Of a DNA stretch of 64,000 nt, positions 1 to 7,395 are shown piece by piece. The position numbers were made by a program, and so were the translations under genes. Numbering within the stretch: the first letter of the stretch is position 1; each line of letters starts with the position of its first letter. The stretch covers positions 53,311-117,310 of the forward strand of contig LADS01000063.1 of the NCBI GenBank assembly GCA_000961725.1, written 5' to 3'. The notes under the pieces are model-generated. The model did no database searches and had not been told where the DNA came from. It was given only the letters and a program-made list of their open reading frames with translations. This stretch comes from Desulfobulbaceae bacterium BRH_c16a (lineage in GTDB: Bacteria; Desulfobacterota; Desulfobulbia; Desulfobulbales; Desulfocapsaceae).

Positions 1-358
1 CTCCGGCAGTCCATGCTGTCCTGTTCTGTTTGAGATTGCCGGACTGTATGGATGTTATCGTTTGAAATATCCCATGGTGACTTTCGCGTGGCAGATTTGC
101 AAGTGATTTTGCCTTATGCCGGTAGGAACGGATAAATTCGGGGAAGTCAATGCCCACCGGGCATCGGTCGCTACACCGCGAACAACTCAGACATGACCAG
201 ATATCATCGGACTGCAGAATGTTTCCCTCGGGCTCAACCAAGGTGCGCTTTATCATCTGCCGTGGCGAGAAACCGGGGCGTTCATGGCTTATGGGACAGC
301 TTCCTGTGCATACCCCGCACTCCATGCAATAATCAATTTGCTGTTTTGTGAGCTGCAT
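1..358 (-). CDS. HdrD/DsrK-like Fe-S protein, N-terminal part (runs off left edge)
   Basis: Open from an ATG at 358 to the window edge, giving 119 residues with no stop. Two [4Fe-4S] motifs are visible: CMECGVCTGSCP near residues 11-22 and CLSCSRCSDRCP near 54-65. This is the ferredoxin-like N-terminal layout of HdrC and of HdrD/GlpC/DsrK-type proteins, which carry electrons from donors to a CCG (HdrB-like) domain. The linker after the second motif continues as in the fused type, so a CCG domain is expected beyond the edge, but that part is not visible. It lies 39 bases after the stop of the selenoprotein gene on the same strand, so the two are probably cotranscribed paralogues. The physiological partner cannot be seen here. 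Confidence 0.8.
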   Translation of the reverse strand, partial: MQLTKQQIDYCMECGVCTGSCPISHERPGFSPRQMIKRTLVEPEGNILQSDDIWSCLSCSRCSDRCPVGIDFPEFIRSYRHKAKSLANLPRESHHGIFQTITSIQSGNLKQNRTAWTAG

Positions 359-397
359 AGTCGAACCCTGCTTGTGTTAAAAGAAAATCGTCAACAG

Positions 398-1720
398 TTA
401 TAATGCTGTCTCCGGGTGAAATACATTCACATCCTTGAGATCGTCACCTAAGTATGTACGTTCGTTTGGTCCAAGTATGCCAAGAGAAAGAGCGAGAATA
501 GTCCAGAAATGCACGACATGGTAATGCCCGCCAAAATGATGGGAGAGTTCGTGGATCTGGGCATGGCAGTTATGACAACCGGCTATACAGTAGGCCGCGC
601 CACTGGTTTTTATCTGTTCATCCTTCAATCTGCCATATTCCAGCCGCTGGTCCTTGAAACCTGACTGCAAGAAACCACCGCCGCCGCCACAGCAGTAGTT
701 GTTTGATTTGTTAGGCCACATCTCAACCAGATTTTCTTCACCGATAGCCTGTTTTATGGCGAATCTAAAATCTTCGGCTATTGCATCTCCAAAACTTTTG
801 CGCACTATCTGGCAGGGGTCCTGAACCGTAAACTTGACTTTCAGATCCTTATTCCAGTCGCTGTTTGGTTTGAGTTTTCCTTCCCGAATCCATTTTGCGT
901 AATATTCGTAAATATTCTTGGTTTCAAAGTTGTGTGCAATGTTAAATTTTTTCAGTCCGGCCCGGACTGCAAAAGTGATATGGCCTCACTCGGTATTGAG
1001 GTATGTCTTACACCTCAACGCATCCGCCTGAGCCGCTTTTTTACGAACCAGATGTTCCCAGTTTTCGTTATCGGCTAAAAACAGGCAATAATTCTCAGCA
1101 GCCCAGGCTTTACTGCCATAAGTCCAATCGGCGCCGGCGAGATGCAGGATTTTCCAGAGAGGGACCATCTCATCAGGTTCCATCATCGGTTCCCGTGAGT
1201 TTTGATTGAGGAAAAATTCTGCACCTTCCTTGTCAATCGGTGCAACCATATCGGCAAATTCAGGCTGCGCTATTCTGTACTCTTCGAGCACATCATTGAC
1301 GACAAATTTGAAATCCTCAACCGGGGTGCCCATGGCACTGCAGGTATCACTTTGCACGGCCACATCGCAGGAACCGCGAATACCTTTCGGTCGTTCATCT
1401 CTCGGTCGGGCAGCGCGAACGTTGAATACAAGCTGAGGAATATCTATTTTCATGGGACAGACATAGACGCAACGCTGGCACATTGTGCACATCCATGGCC
1501 AGTTGGATTGCATCACTTCTTCATCCATTCCCAGAACGAGCATACGGAGAAACTTGCGGGGATCCATGCCATCAAGGCCGGTCGCGGGACATCCTGAAGA
1601 ACAGAGTCCACAGGTAAGACAAAGGCTCAGATTACCAGCCGGCACGATGTCTTTGATATCGTCCAAAAATGATCTTTCAGACTTTCGTTCCAGCTTTATT
1701 GCCACTTCAGCCATAATCAT
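398..1720 (-). CDS. HdrD/DsrK-like heterodisulfide reductase-type selenoprotein (in-frame UGA read as Sec)
   Basis: The frame from ATG 1720 reaches a TGA at 988-986 and continues in the same frame without another stop to TAA at 398, giving 440 residues with Sec at 245. Before the UGA are two [4Fe-4S] motifs (CLTCGLCSSGCP near 34-45 and CTMCQRCVYVCP). After it lies a CCG domain with C303, C343-C344 followed by five glycines, and C382/C385, close to the family pattern CX31-39CCX35-36CXXC. The UGA lies in T-E-(U)-G-H, where DsrK/HdrD relatives (from memory) have T/S-E-C-G-H. A hairpin starts 16 nt after the UGA. HdrD-like proteins pass electrons between ferredoxin-type clusters and disulfides or quinol partners. 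Reading it as two genes (HdrC plus a truncated HdrB) would leave the second without a start signal and split one domain. The start has AAGGA four bases upstream. Confidence 0.85.
953..969 (-). promoter_or_regulatory. SECIS-like hairpin of the HdrD-like selenoprotein
   Basis: In the mRNA the 17-nt element is a perfect inverted repeat (CAGUCC, loop GGGCC, GGACUG; the pairing can extend further). It begins 16 nt after the UGA at 988-986 and its loop lies about 22 nt after the UGA. Bacterial SECIS elements are short stem-loops with a G early in the apical loop at roughly this distance. The position and loop agree, but SelB binding is inferred. Confidence 0.7.
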
Positions 1721-1740
1721 TTTTCCTTATAGAAAATAAA

Positions 1741-2142
1741 TGTATACGGTGATATGCCGCTTAACGGTAATAAACAAATGGTTGTTAGGAAACACCACTC
1801 TGTTCAAAGCCCAATTACCCTAACCCATATTGAGGTTGTTATCAAGATTAATCTTAAACCGGATTAATCATTCAAGGTTTAAAGTACTCTCTACAAAATT
1901 CGTCTTTCGCCCTACCCGCCCCCTTGAACTCATCGACATGAAATGCTTGCTGCGTTTGGTGAAGTATTTCTCAAGGAATCCTTGTTGTAGCTGGCTCCTG
2001 GTTTTGGCAATCAGGGATCTGAAACCGCCACGCAAGAAAACTCAAGCAAAACTTGCTTGCCTTTCCACAGACCTGTCATTGCCGATGCGAGATAACGCGA
2101 GAATCGGAATCAACTAAAAAATGAATCGAGGGGATGATAAAT
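1741..2142. other. Intergenic stretch without recognisable gene
   Basis: About 400 bases lie between the selenoprotein gene and the terminator of the zinc-ribbon gene. Frames here are short, lack ribosome-binding sites and show no family resemblance. The part next to 1740 should hold the promoter of the HdrD-like genes, but no convincing hexamer pair was found. Confidence 0.5.
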
Positions 2143-2184
2143 AAAGAAAAAGCTCTGCTGCAATGCCGTGCAGTGCAACAGAGC
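2143..2184 (-). terminator. Intrinsic terminator after the zinc-ribbon gene
   Basis: On the minus strand, arms at 2184-2174 and 2162-2152 pair over 10 of 11 positions (GCTCTGTTGCA against TGCAGCAGAGC), followed at once by a T-rich run (TTTTTCTTTATTT). It ends the cooS-associated transcript just after the small zinc-ribbon gene. Confidence 0.75.
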
Positions 2185-2202
2185 GACCGGCTGAGGGATT
2201 TT

Positions 2203-2388
2203 TTACTTGCTTGCGCAGGAGCAGGAACAGGCTTTTGGATCGAATGTGGCGCCGCACCCGGAGCATTTTGCCTCTTTATTTATTTCATCGGAAAAAACTT
2301 CCCATGCCTTACCGCAGGTCGGGCACTTGATTTTCACTTCGTTCAACGTTTTATTGCTTTCGAACCCCGGACAATGTTGATTTGACAT
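2203..2388 (-). CDS. Small zinc-ribbon protein
   Basis: The 61-residue protein has CPTCG near 22-26 and CSGCG near 42-46, the two knuckles of a zinc ribbon of the kind found in FmdB-like and MJ0042-type small proteins. A Cys-rich tail (C-S-C-S-C) may bind a further metal. An upstream AAAGGAGACCGAG segment supplies a strong ribosome-binding site. It is last in the minus-strand series cooS, 142-aa protein, 57-aa protein, DUF3786, and is followed by a terminator. Its role is unknown; a zinc-binding or metal-handling accessory of the CO dehydrogenase module is a guess from position only. Confidence 0.7.
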   Translation of the reverse strand: MSNQHCPGFESNKTLNEVKIKCPTCGKAWEVFSDEINKEAKCSGCGATFDPKACSCSCASK

Positions 2389-2485
2389 ACTCGGTCTCCT
2401 TTGCTTTTATTTTTTATTGCTGCAACGAACTGACACTTCAACAATATGTCCATTTGCGTGATAAGCCAACTCGACGCAATTGGTT

Positions 2486-3118
2486 TTACATACTTTTCCT
2501 GCCAATTAGTTTTCCGGTCAGGAGAGTGCCGGTCATGGCCAGGCATTCCATGTCCAGAAAACGTGCGGCCGAGGATCTATACAGGACGGAACATGTCGCG
2601 GGAAAGATATCGTCGCGATCATTGAAATTCAAATATACCGGAATACGGGGAAAGGCATGAAACACTAAAGAAAGGTCATATATTTCGGAGGAGACGATCG
2701 TCCCGCCCAGGGCTGAAGCTCTCTGGCGCAGTCCTGCGACATTCCCGGCGAAAGTCGATTCTAAAGTCTTATTGGTATTGGTAGTAAAATAGGAGGTCAG
2801 TGGTCCGGAGTCTTTAAACTCCCTGTAGGTAACCAGATCGGCGACGAGATCAGCCTTCTCAGTCGGGAGTTCTGCCGGACAGGATAGAATGTATTTGCAG
2901 ATCATCACCTGCACCGCCGGGGTAAGCTGCTCCCCCTTGGTTTCTCTAACACCATCACGGTTAAAGCTGTAGACCGTATCGTAAAGCGGGATGATAAGCG
3001 CTTCGTCTTCCACGGCAACTCCGAGAAGAGCTGCCCGTGAAAGAAAATCGATCTTCCGGATTTCAGCAAGATATCCCTGGTACGTTTCGGCAAATACGCG
3101 GGAGCGTTCAGCCTTCAA
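2486..3118 (-). CDS. DUF3786 domain-containing protein
   Basis: The 210-residue soluble protein resembles DUF3786 proteins, a family of unknown biochemistry that I recall mainly in anaerobes with corrinoid and CO dehydrogenase clusters. Recognisable parts are the region with L-T-P-A-V-Q-V-M-I-C-K-Y-I and the F-P-R-I-P-V-Y-L-N-F-N-D-R-D-D segment near residue 160. The start used is TTG at 3118, which overlaps the TGA of the upstream 57-residue gene (TTTGA junction) and has GGAGG seven bases before it, so translational coupling is likely. No membrane segment or signal peptide is seen. An accessory role for the CO dehydrogenase or corrinoid proteins is inferred from context. Confidence 0.7.
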   Translation of the reverse strand: MKAERSRVFAETYQGYLAEIRKIDFLSRAALLGVAVEDEALIIPLYDTVYSFNRDGVRETKGEQLTPAVQVMICKYILSCPAELPTEKADLVADLVTYREFKDSGPLTSYFTTNTNKTLESTFAGNVAGLRQRASALGGTIVSSEIYDLSLVFHAFPRIPVYLNFNDRDDIFPATCSVLYRSSAARFLDMECLAMTGTLLTGKLIGRKSM

Positions 3119-3288
3119 AGGAGTTCCTCCAGTCTTTTCACCAGGACATCGCGTTCATCCTCAAGTTCAAGAAGATCGATCATCACCGGAGGTTTTGCAG
3201 AATGAGCCGGAAGCCGGCGCAGCGTCTCGGCGATCTCTTCTTCAAGCTGCTGCAGTCTGGATTGTATTCGTTCGATCTCGTTGCTCAC
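3115..3288 (-). CDS. Small helical/coiled-coil protein (57 aa)
   Basis: A GTG start at 3288 gives 57 residues rich in Glu, Leu and Arg (E-I-E-R-I-Q-S-R-L-Q-Q-L-E-E-E-I, later E-D-E-R-D-V-L-V-K-R-L-E-E-L-L), predicted as two amphipathic helices or a helical hairpin. It lies 24 bases after the 142-residue gene, and its TGA overlaps the TTG start of the DUF3786 gene. The exact junction with both neighbours and the ribosome-binding site inside its 3' end argue that it is real. I do not recognise a family; it could be a chaperone or scaffold for the neighbouring DUF3786 protein. Confidence 0.6.
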   Translation of the reverse strand: MSNEIERIQSRLQQLEEEIAETLRRLPAHSAKPPVMIDLLELEDERDVLVKRLEELL

Positions 3289-3312
3289 GCTTCCACTCCG
3301 ATAATGGGATTG

Positions 3313-3741
3313 TTAACAAGGTGCCTGTGTTTTTGTAAGATAAGTCAGAACATTTTCGATCATCTTTACTTCCCGGTCAAGTGCCTTCCGCTTTTCGATG
3401 CGATAGAATGCCCTGTTGGCCATTTTGCCTGTCAAGGTAAACGAAACGACCTCGTATCGATCCGTTTCCGTCAGGAGATCCTCAACCCAGAGAACTCTCT
3501 CGATCTCCAACGAAAAATCGCGGCAAATCCGTTTGGCAAATTTTTCGGGATTTGCCGAGATCGACTGCCCCTCTCCCGTTCTTGCGTACAGGCAGATATA
3601 GGGCTTCAGAAGCTGCACTTTTCTGCCCGGGATCGAACAATCGAGGATTTTCACGTCATAGCTGCCCGGAAACCAGGCAATGGGATCGAGATTGTCTTTT
3701 TTGGTCCCATCCCACCGATACCTGCCGTTAAAAAGTGTCAT
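3313..3741 (-). CDS. Conserved-looking hypothetical protein in the cooS operon
   Basis: An ATG at 3741 is preceded by GGGAGAAAAC, so this start is preferred over one 39 bases upstream; it gives 142 residues. The protein is soluble, begins M-T-L-F-N-G-R-Y-R-W-D-G-T and contains a charged central part with few Cys (one in an I-L-D-C-S-I-P-G segment). I do not recognise the family. It starts 78 bases after cooS on the same strand and precedes the 57-residue and DUF3786 genes, so it is probably cotranscribed with cooS. A role in CO dehydrogenase maturation or regulation is possible but is based on position alone. Confidence 0.65.
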   Translation of the reverse strand: MTLFNGRYRWDGTKKDNLDPIAWFPGSYDVKILDCSIPGRKVQLLKPYICLYARTGEGQSISANPEKFAKRICRDFSLEIERVLWVEDLLTETDRYEVVSFTLTGKMANRAFYRIEKRKALDREVKMIENVLTYLTKTQAPC

Positions 3742-3819
3742 GTTTTCTCCCTCGCCCGGGGCAAAAGGGAGACGAGGCAACGGACCATCGTCTCCCGTTT
3801 TTTTCTATTTTATCATACC

Positions 3820-5781
3820 TTATGCGGTTGCATCAAGTGAACGGCGATCGGACATATCGGTGAGAACCCTGTCGCGCGATTTATCGATGCCGAGTTCTTT
3901 TCGCTTCTTATCGATATGGGCAATCATCAGTCGCGCCATTTCTTTAGGATCGTCGGCGTAACCCCATTTGCCAAAGCCAAGCTTTTCGAGATCCTCGAAC
4001 AGGTGCTTTTCAAACCTGGTGCCTTTGGTCATCGGGAAAGTGTGACCGAACACCACATATACCCCCGAAGCGACAAAATACTGGCCGATAGCAATTGCTT
4101 TTTCACTCATCCACTCCGGTGCGCAGCCGGCTACCGGCAGACCGGCCAGGGAATCCCCGAGCCCGCCTGTTCGGACCATCTCGGAGGCGGCAAGAAGTAT
4201 CCTGCTATTGTCGACACACGCCCCCATGCCAAGGACCGGCGGCATGCCGACGGTCTCACAGACTTCGGCAAGGCCCGGGCCCGCAAGAACGGCAGCTCCG
4301 GGACCAGTCAGTCCGGCTTTGGCCAGAGCCATCTGCGAGCATCCGGTCTGCAGAACAAGAACATCGTTTTTAATCAACTCCTTGACTAATTCAATATGGG
4401 AATAGTCATGCTTGGAGCGGGGATTCGTGCATCCGACCACGCCCGCCACTCCACGGATCCGGCCATTGATGATATTTTCATTCAAGGGGGTGAAACTGCC
4501 ACGGAAAACACCGCCAAGCATATATCTGATATACTCGACGCTAAAGCCGTGCACCCCGCGGGCGGTTTTTCGCGGAATGTGAATAGATCTTTTCCGGGAT
4601 TTGAACCTGCTGATCGCCTTAATGATGATCTCATCGGTACATTTCAAAGGTTCGTGCTCATCCAGCTGGATGTGCAGCGCGCCTTCGATCATTGCCCGGT
4701 AATTGGTGGTGATAAAAGGCGTATCGTAAAAATCGGCGACCTTTTTCAAGTCCTGCTTGATACATTGAATATCGACGGTCATGGCATCGACCGCGCCGGT
4801 GACTAACACCGCCTCGGTGCTGGAGAAGTTTCCGGCGTGGGGCAGACCATGACGCGACATGACATCAAGTCCCGAGCAGCACATGCCGACCAGGTTAATC
4901 CCTTTGGCACCGGCGCTCTTCGCCATATCCTTCAGCGTCGGATCGGCGGCAGAGATGAGCATTGCCTCAAGCAGAATGGGTTCGTGACCGTGAACAATGA
5001 TATTAACCTGATCATCCTTCAGCACTCCCATATCGACCTGGATCTCAACAGGTGTCGGGGTACCGAACAGAATGTCCGAGATATCGGTCGAGACCATCGA
5101 GCCACCCCAGCCATCGGCCAGAGCGGTACGGGATATCTGTTTGGTGAGATTTTCATAGTCCTGATCGACCCCCATGGCGGTCCGGTGCATGAGTTCCATA
5201 ATTTCCCGCATCGCCCCGCGCGGAACAATGCCGGCAGCCCGCCAGAGTTCAAGGGTTCTAGGCGGAACACGCTTGACCATCGGGATCTCGCCCTCTACCT
5301 GGGTGTAGGTTTTTTCGAGTGCGCTGTAGAGATCCAGGGCGACCGACTTGAGATCCCGTCCTTCCGTCGGGATATCAAGGGCTTCGGCGACCTCAAAAAG
5401 TTTAATAGGATCCTTGATCGAAAAATCCTTGACCTTGCCGTTTATAACATCGCGGAAAAGCTCGAGCATGGCCATGCCATGATCGGTATGCGCCGCCGTT
5501 CCCGCCGCCACCATTCGCCCGAAATTCCTGGCGACAATGGTATCGATTGTCGCTCCGCATACGCCGACCCGGTCATAGGGATTATTCACATTCATCCGGC
5601 AAGGTCCCATGGAGCAATGTTTACAACAGGCAGATTGTTCGCCGATCGGACAAGCTTTCATGGCGTTGGCCCGATCGAAAAAAAGCTCAACTCCATCCAC
5701 TCTGGATTTGGTTATCATTTGTGCGGTGGACTCGCACATGGTCAGGTCTTCCGGCTTAATAAGTTCAAGTGTTTTAGCCAT
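3820..5781 (-). CDS. cooS: Anaerobic CO dehydrogenase catalytic subunit (second, with cooC)
   Basis: The 653-residue Ni-Fe enzyme catalyses reversible oxidation of CO to CO2. All metal ligands are present. C44 and C52 (D cluster) and C53, C56, C61 and C75 (B cluster) keep the spacing of Carboxydothermus CooS-II with an offset of five. C-cluster ligands are H266, C302 and C340, plus Cys in the later GVVGC, QTGC and MGAC motifs. It differs clearly from the ACS-linked acsA in this window, so it is a paralogue rather than a recent duplicate. It lies downstream of cooC beyond a terminator and has its own promoter, which suggests separate expression, perhaps for CO oxidation or redox balancing. The gene order cooC, cooS and small proteins fits a stand-alone CODH module; no ferredoxin or hydrogenase gene accompanies it here. 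Confidence 0.95.
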   Translation of the reverse strand: MAKTLELIKPEDLTMCESTAQMITKSRVDGVELFFDRANAMKACPIGEQSACCKHCSMGPCRMNVNNPYDRVGVCGATIDTIVARNFGRMVAAGTAAHTDHGMAMLELFRDVINGKVKDFSIKDPIKLFEVAEALDIPTEGRDLKSVALDLYSALEKTYTQVEGEIPMVKRVPPRTLELWRAAGIVPRGAMREIMELMHRTAMGVDQDYENLTKQISRTALADGWGGSMVSTDISDILFGTPTPVEIQVDMGVLKDDQVNIIVHGHEPILLEAMLISAADPTLKDMAKSAGAKGINLVGMCCSGLDVMSRHGLPHAGNFSSTEAVLVTGAVDAMTVDIQCIKQDLKKVADFYDTPFITTNYRAMIEGALHIQLDEHEPLKCTDEIIIKAISRFKSRKRSIHIPRKTARGVHGFSVEYIRYMLGGVFRGSFTPLNENIINGRIRGVAGVVGCTNPRSKHDYSHIELVKELIKNDVLVLQTGCSQMALAKAGLTGPGAAVLAGPGLAEVCETVGMPPVLGMGACVDNSRILLAASEMVRTGGLGDSLAGLPVAGCAPEWMSEKAIAIGQYFVASGVYVVFGHTFPMTKGTRFEKHLFEDLEKLGFGKWGYADDPKEMARLMIAHIDKKRKELGIDKSRDRVLTDMSDRRSLDATA

Positions 5782-5861
5782 GCTGCCTCTCCTGGGGTAA
5801 TGGTTTATCCGGTGAAATCCGGCGGAACAGGAACTTCTGGGAAATATTCCTACACACCGCT

Positions 5862-5890
5862 ACTATCATACCACAGTGTGGCATTGTCAA
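5862..5890 (-). promoter_or_regulatory. Sigma70-type promoter with internal dyad upstream of cooS
   Basis: On the minus strand TTGACA (5890-5885) is followed after 17 bases by GATAGT (5867-5862). The spacer holds the palindrome CCACACTGTGG (5881-5871). It lies 81 bases upstream of the cooS start, after the hairpin that ends cooC, and gives cooS an independent regulated start. The dyad does not match the CooA consensus as I remember it, so the regulator is unknown. Confidence 0.6.
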
Positions 5891-5991
5891 GAAAAGAAAC
5901 AGTACAGCCCAACACAAAAACAGGCTTGAACATAAATGGTATTCCGAAGAGAGCACGGATAGAAACTTGAGGTTGTCACACAGGAAAGCGG

Positions 5992-6028
5992 AAAGCCGAT
6001 TCCACCGGAGGTCGGTTGAATCGGCTTT
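5992..6028 (-). terminator. Hairpin downstream of cooC
   Basis: Arms AAAGCCGATTC (5992-6002) and GAATCGGCTTT (6018-6028) are perfectly complementary over 11 bp with a 15-base loop. It lies 56 bases after the cooC stop. On the minus strand no strong T-run follows, while the plus-strand side is T-rich, so it may terminate weakly or stabilise the 3' end. Confidence 0.55.
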
Positions 6029-6083
6029 TCATTTTTCAGAATGACAATTGCTGAAAGAACAGTGCCAAAGGAATGGATGACTG

Positions 6084-6860
6084 TTATTTCATTGCCGTCA
6101 ATTTTTCGACGATTTCGAACAACTCCCCGGGAGCCTCGCGGATGTCATCGAAGGCTCTGCGTGCGCCCCGGTCGGCGGCAACGATCTCCTCATGCTCGGG
6201 AAGAAAACCGAGAATTTCAAAACTGCCCAAAGAACTGCGGATCAGTTCCCGGTCGTCCTCATTATTAACCCGATTGCCGAGTATGATGATATTCTTAATC
6301 CCTATATCTCTGCCGAGTTTTCTGATTTTATCGGCGGCGGCCATGCTGCGTGCGCCGGGATTGACCACGATAATAAGCGCATCGACCGAGGCCGATGTCG
6401 CCCGGCCAAGGTGTTCGACTCCCGCCTCCATGTCCATGATGACAATATCGTCGCGAAACAGCACCAGATGATTCATGAGCGCCTTGAGAATGGTGCTTTC
6501 CGGGCAGATGCACCCGGAACCGCCGCTCTGCACCGTGCCCATGACCAGCAGTTTGACCCCATCCTTTTCTGATGAAAAACGATCGGGAATGTCATCCACC
6601 TTGGGATTGAGGGTAAAGAAGCCGCCCATTGTACCGGGTTTTGCCCCCGTCCGTTCGGCGATGAGCTCAGTCAACTGGGAGATTGGAGTGATCGGTTGAT
6701 CTTCTGAAATGCCAAGCCCGGCTGCCAGGTTTGCCACCGGATCGGCATCTATAGCAATAACTTTATTGTTTGGATCAATGGCAAGACATCGCGCCAGAAG
6801 AGCAGTTACAGTAGTCTTGCCTACTCCGCCTTTGCCGCCAATTGCGATTTTTAAGCTCAC
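6084..6860 (-). CDS. cooC: CO dehydrogenase nickel-insertion accessory ATPase CooC
   Basis: The 258-residue MinD/Mrp-type ATPase loads nickel into the C cluster of CO dehydrogenase. The deviant Walker A loop GGKGGVGKTT lies at residues 8-17. A switch-type DADP follows near 38, and the GCIC pair (C117, C119) that binds metal at the dimer interface is present. The C-terminal half has the V-N-P-G-A-R and N-R-V-N-N segments of this family. It lies between the ACS operon terminator and cooS, and is preceded by the 94-residue gene after 43 bases. As the only cooC here it could serve both CO dehydrogenases. Confidence 0.93.
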   Translation of the reverse strand: MSLKIAIGGKGGVGKTTVTALLARCLAIDPNNKVIAIDADPVANLAAGLGISEDQPITPISQLTELIAERTGAKPGTMGGFFTLNPKVDDIPDRFSSEKDGVKLLVMGTVQSGGSGCICPESTILKALMNHLVLFRDDIVIMDMEAGVEHLGRATSASVDALIIVVNPGARSMAAADKIRKLGRDIGIKNIIILGNRVNNEDDRELIRSSLGSFEILGFLPEHEEIVAADRGARRAFDDIREAPGELFEIVEKLTAMK

Positions 6861-6903
6861 GTCGAAGAATCTCCTTCCAATAAATTTGAATATACCGCCT
6901 CTG

Positions 6904-7188
6904 CTATTCCTTAATAACCTTCCCCTCCTGATCGACCATGGCCACAGCGAAGTTGTTTTTCGTTGCCTCTTTATGCAACTCTTCGATATGAATAGCCTGG
7001 AGTTCGTATTTCCTCCCTTTCTCCCGGGGCAGATTCAGGAAACAGTCGTTTGCCTCCTCCTTGGTACGAAAGGCCGGAATGAAGTGGATATCTTTTTCCT
7101 CATTATAAAGTCCCAGAAAGGTCTCGTCCTTTTCCGGATCGCAGACAAAGACATATACCCATCCTTCAATTTTTGCATTTTCTGCCAT
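6904..7188 (-). CDS. Hypothetical protein between acsE and cooC (94 aa)
   Basis: The 94-residue soluble, acidic protein starts M-A-E-N-A-K-I-E-G-W-V-Y-V-F-V and has an AGAGATGTC segment before the ATG as a modest ribosome-binding site. It appears to be a small alpha/beta protein (E-G-W-V-Y-V-F-V-C-D, then an F-R-T-K-E-E-A-N helix start) with two Cys. I do not recognise the family. It follows the acsE terminator and precedes cooC by 43 bases, so it is probably first in the cooC transcript. A role in CODH maturation is an inference from its place. Confidence 0.65.
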   Translation of the reverse strand: MAENAKIEGWVYVFVCDPEKDETFLGLYNEEKDIHFIPAFRTKEEANDCFLNLPREKGRKYELQAIHIEELHKEATKNNFAVAMVDQEGKVIKE

Positions 7189-7340
7189 GACATCTCTCTG
7201 TTGTATGGATTTAGTACCTTAGCAATTTATTTCTTGTTTTTTTAGAATGAATTTCGTGAAAGTACTTATACCCCTTGTGGGGTGTTCGACACTATTGTCC
7301 TACTCCTGTTTCATCAGAATGTGTAACCATCATTTACAGA

Positions 7341-7372
7341 AAAAAAAAGCCCCATCCCCGAAAGGATGGAGC
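7341..7372 (-). terminator. Intrinsic terminator of the ACS operon
   Basis: On the minus strand GCTCCATCC and GGATGGGGC pair around a TTTCGG-type loop and are followed by nine T residues. It lies 24 bases after the acsE stop and separates the ACS operon from the 94-residue gene and cooC. Confidence 0.9.
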
Positions 7373-7395
7373 TTAAAAAAGCACATAGCCTGCTG

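Noticed and set aside
986..1720. A separate HdrC gene followed by a truncated HdrB gene
   Set aside because: The frame continues without shift past the UGA, the second part has no start codon with a ribosome-binding site, and a SECIS-like hairpin follows the UGA.
1830..2117. Plus-strand frame in the gap after the selenoprotein gene
   Set aside because: No ribosome-binding site, atypical composition and no recognisable domain.
4837..5970. Plus-strand frame antisense to cooS
   Set aside because: It overlaps the well-conserved CO dehydrogenase and reads as an antisense shadow.
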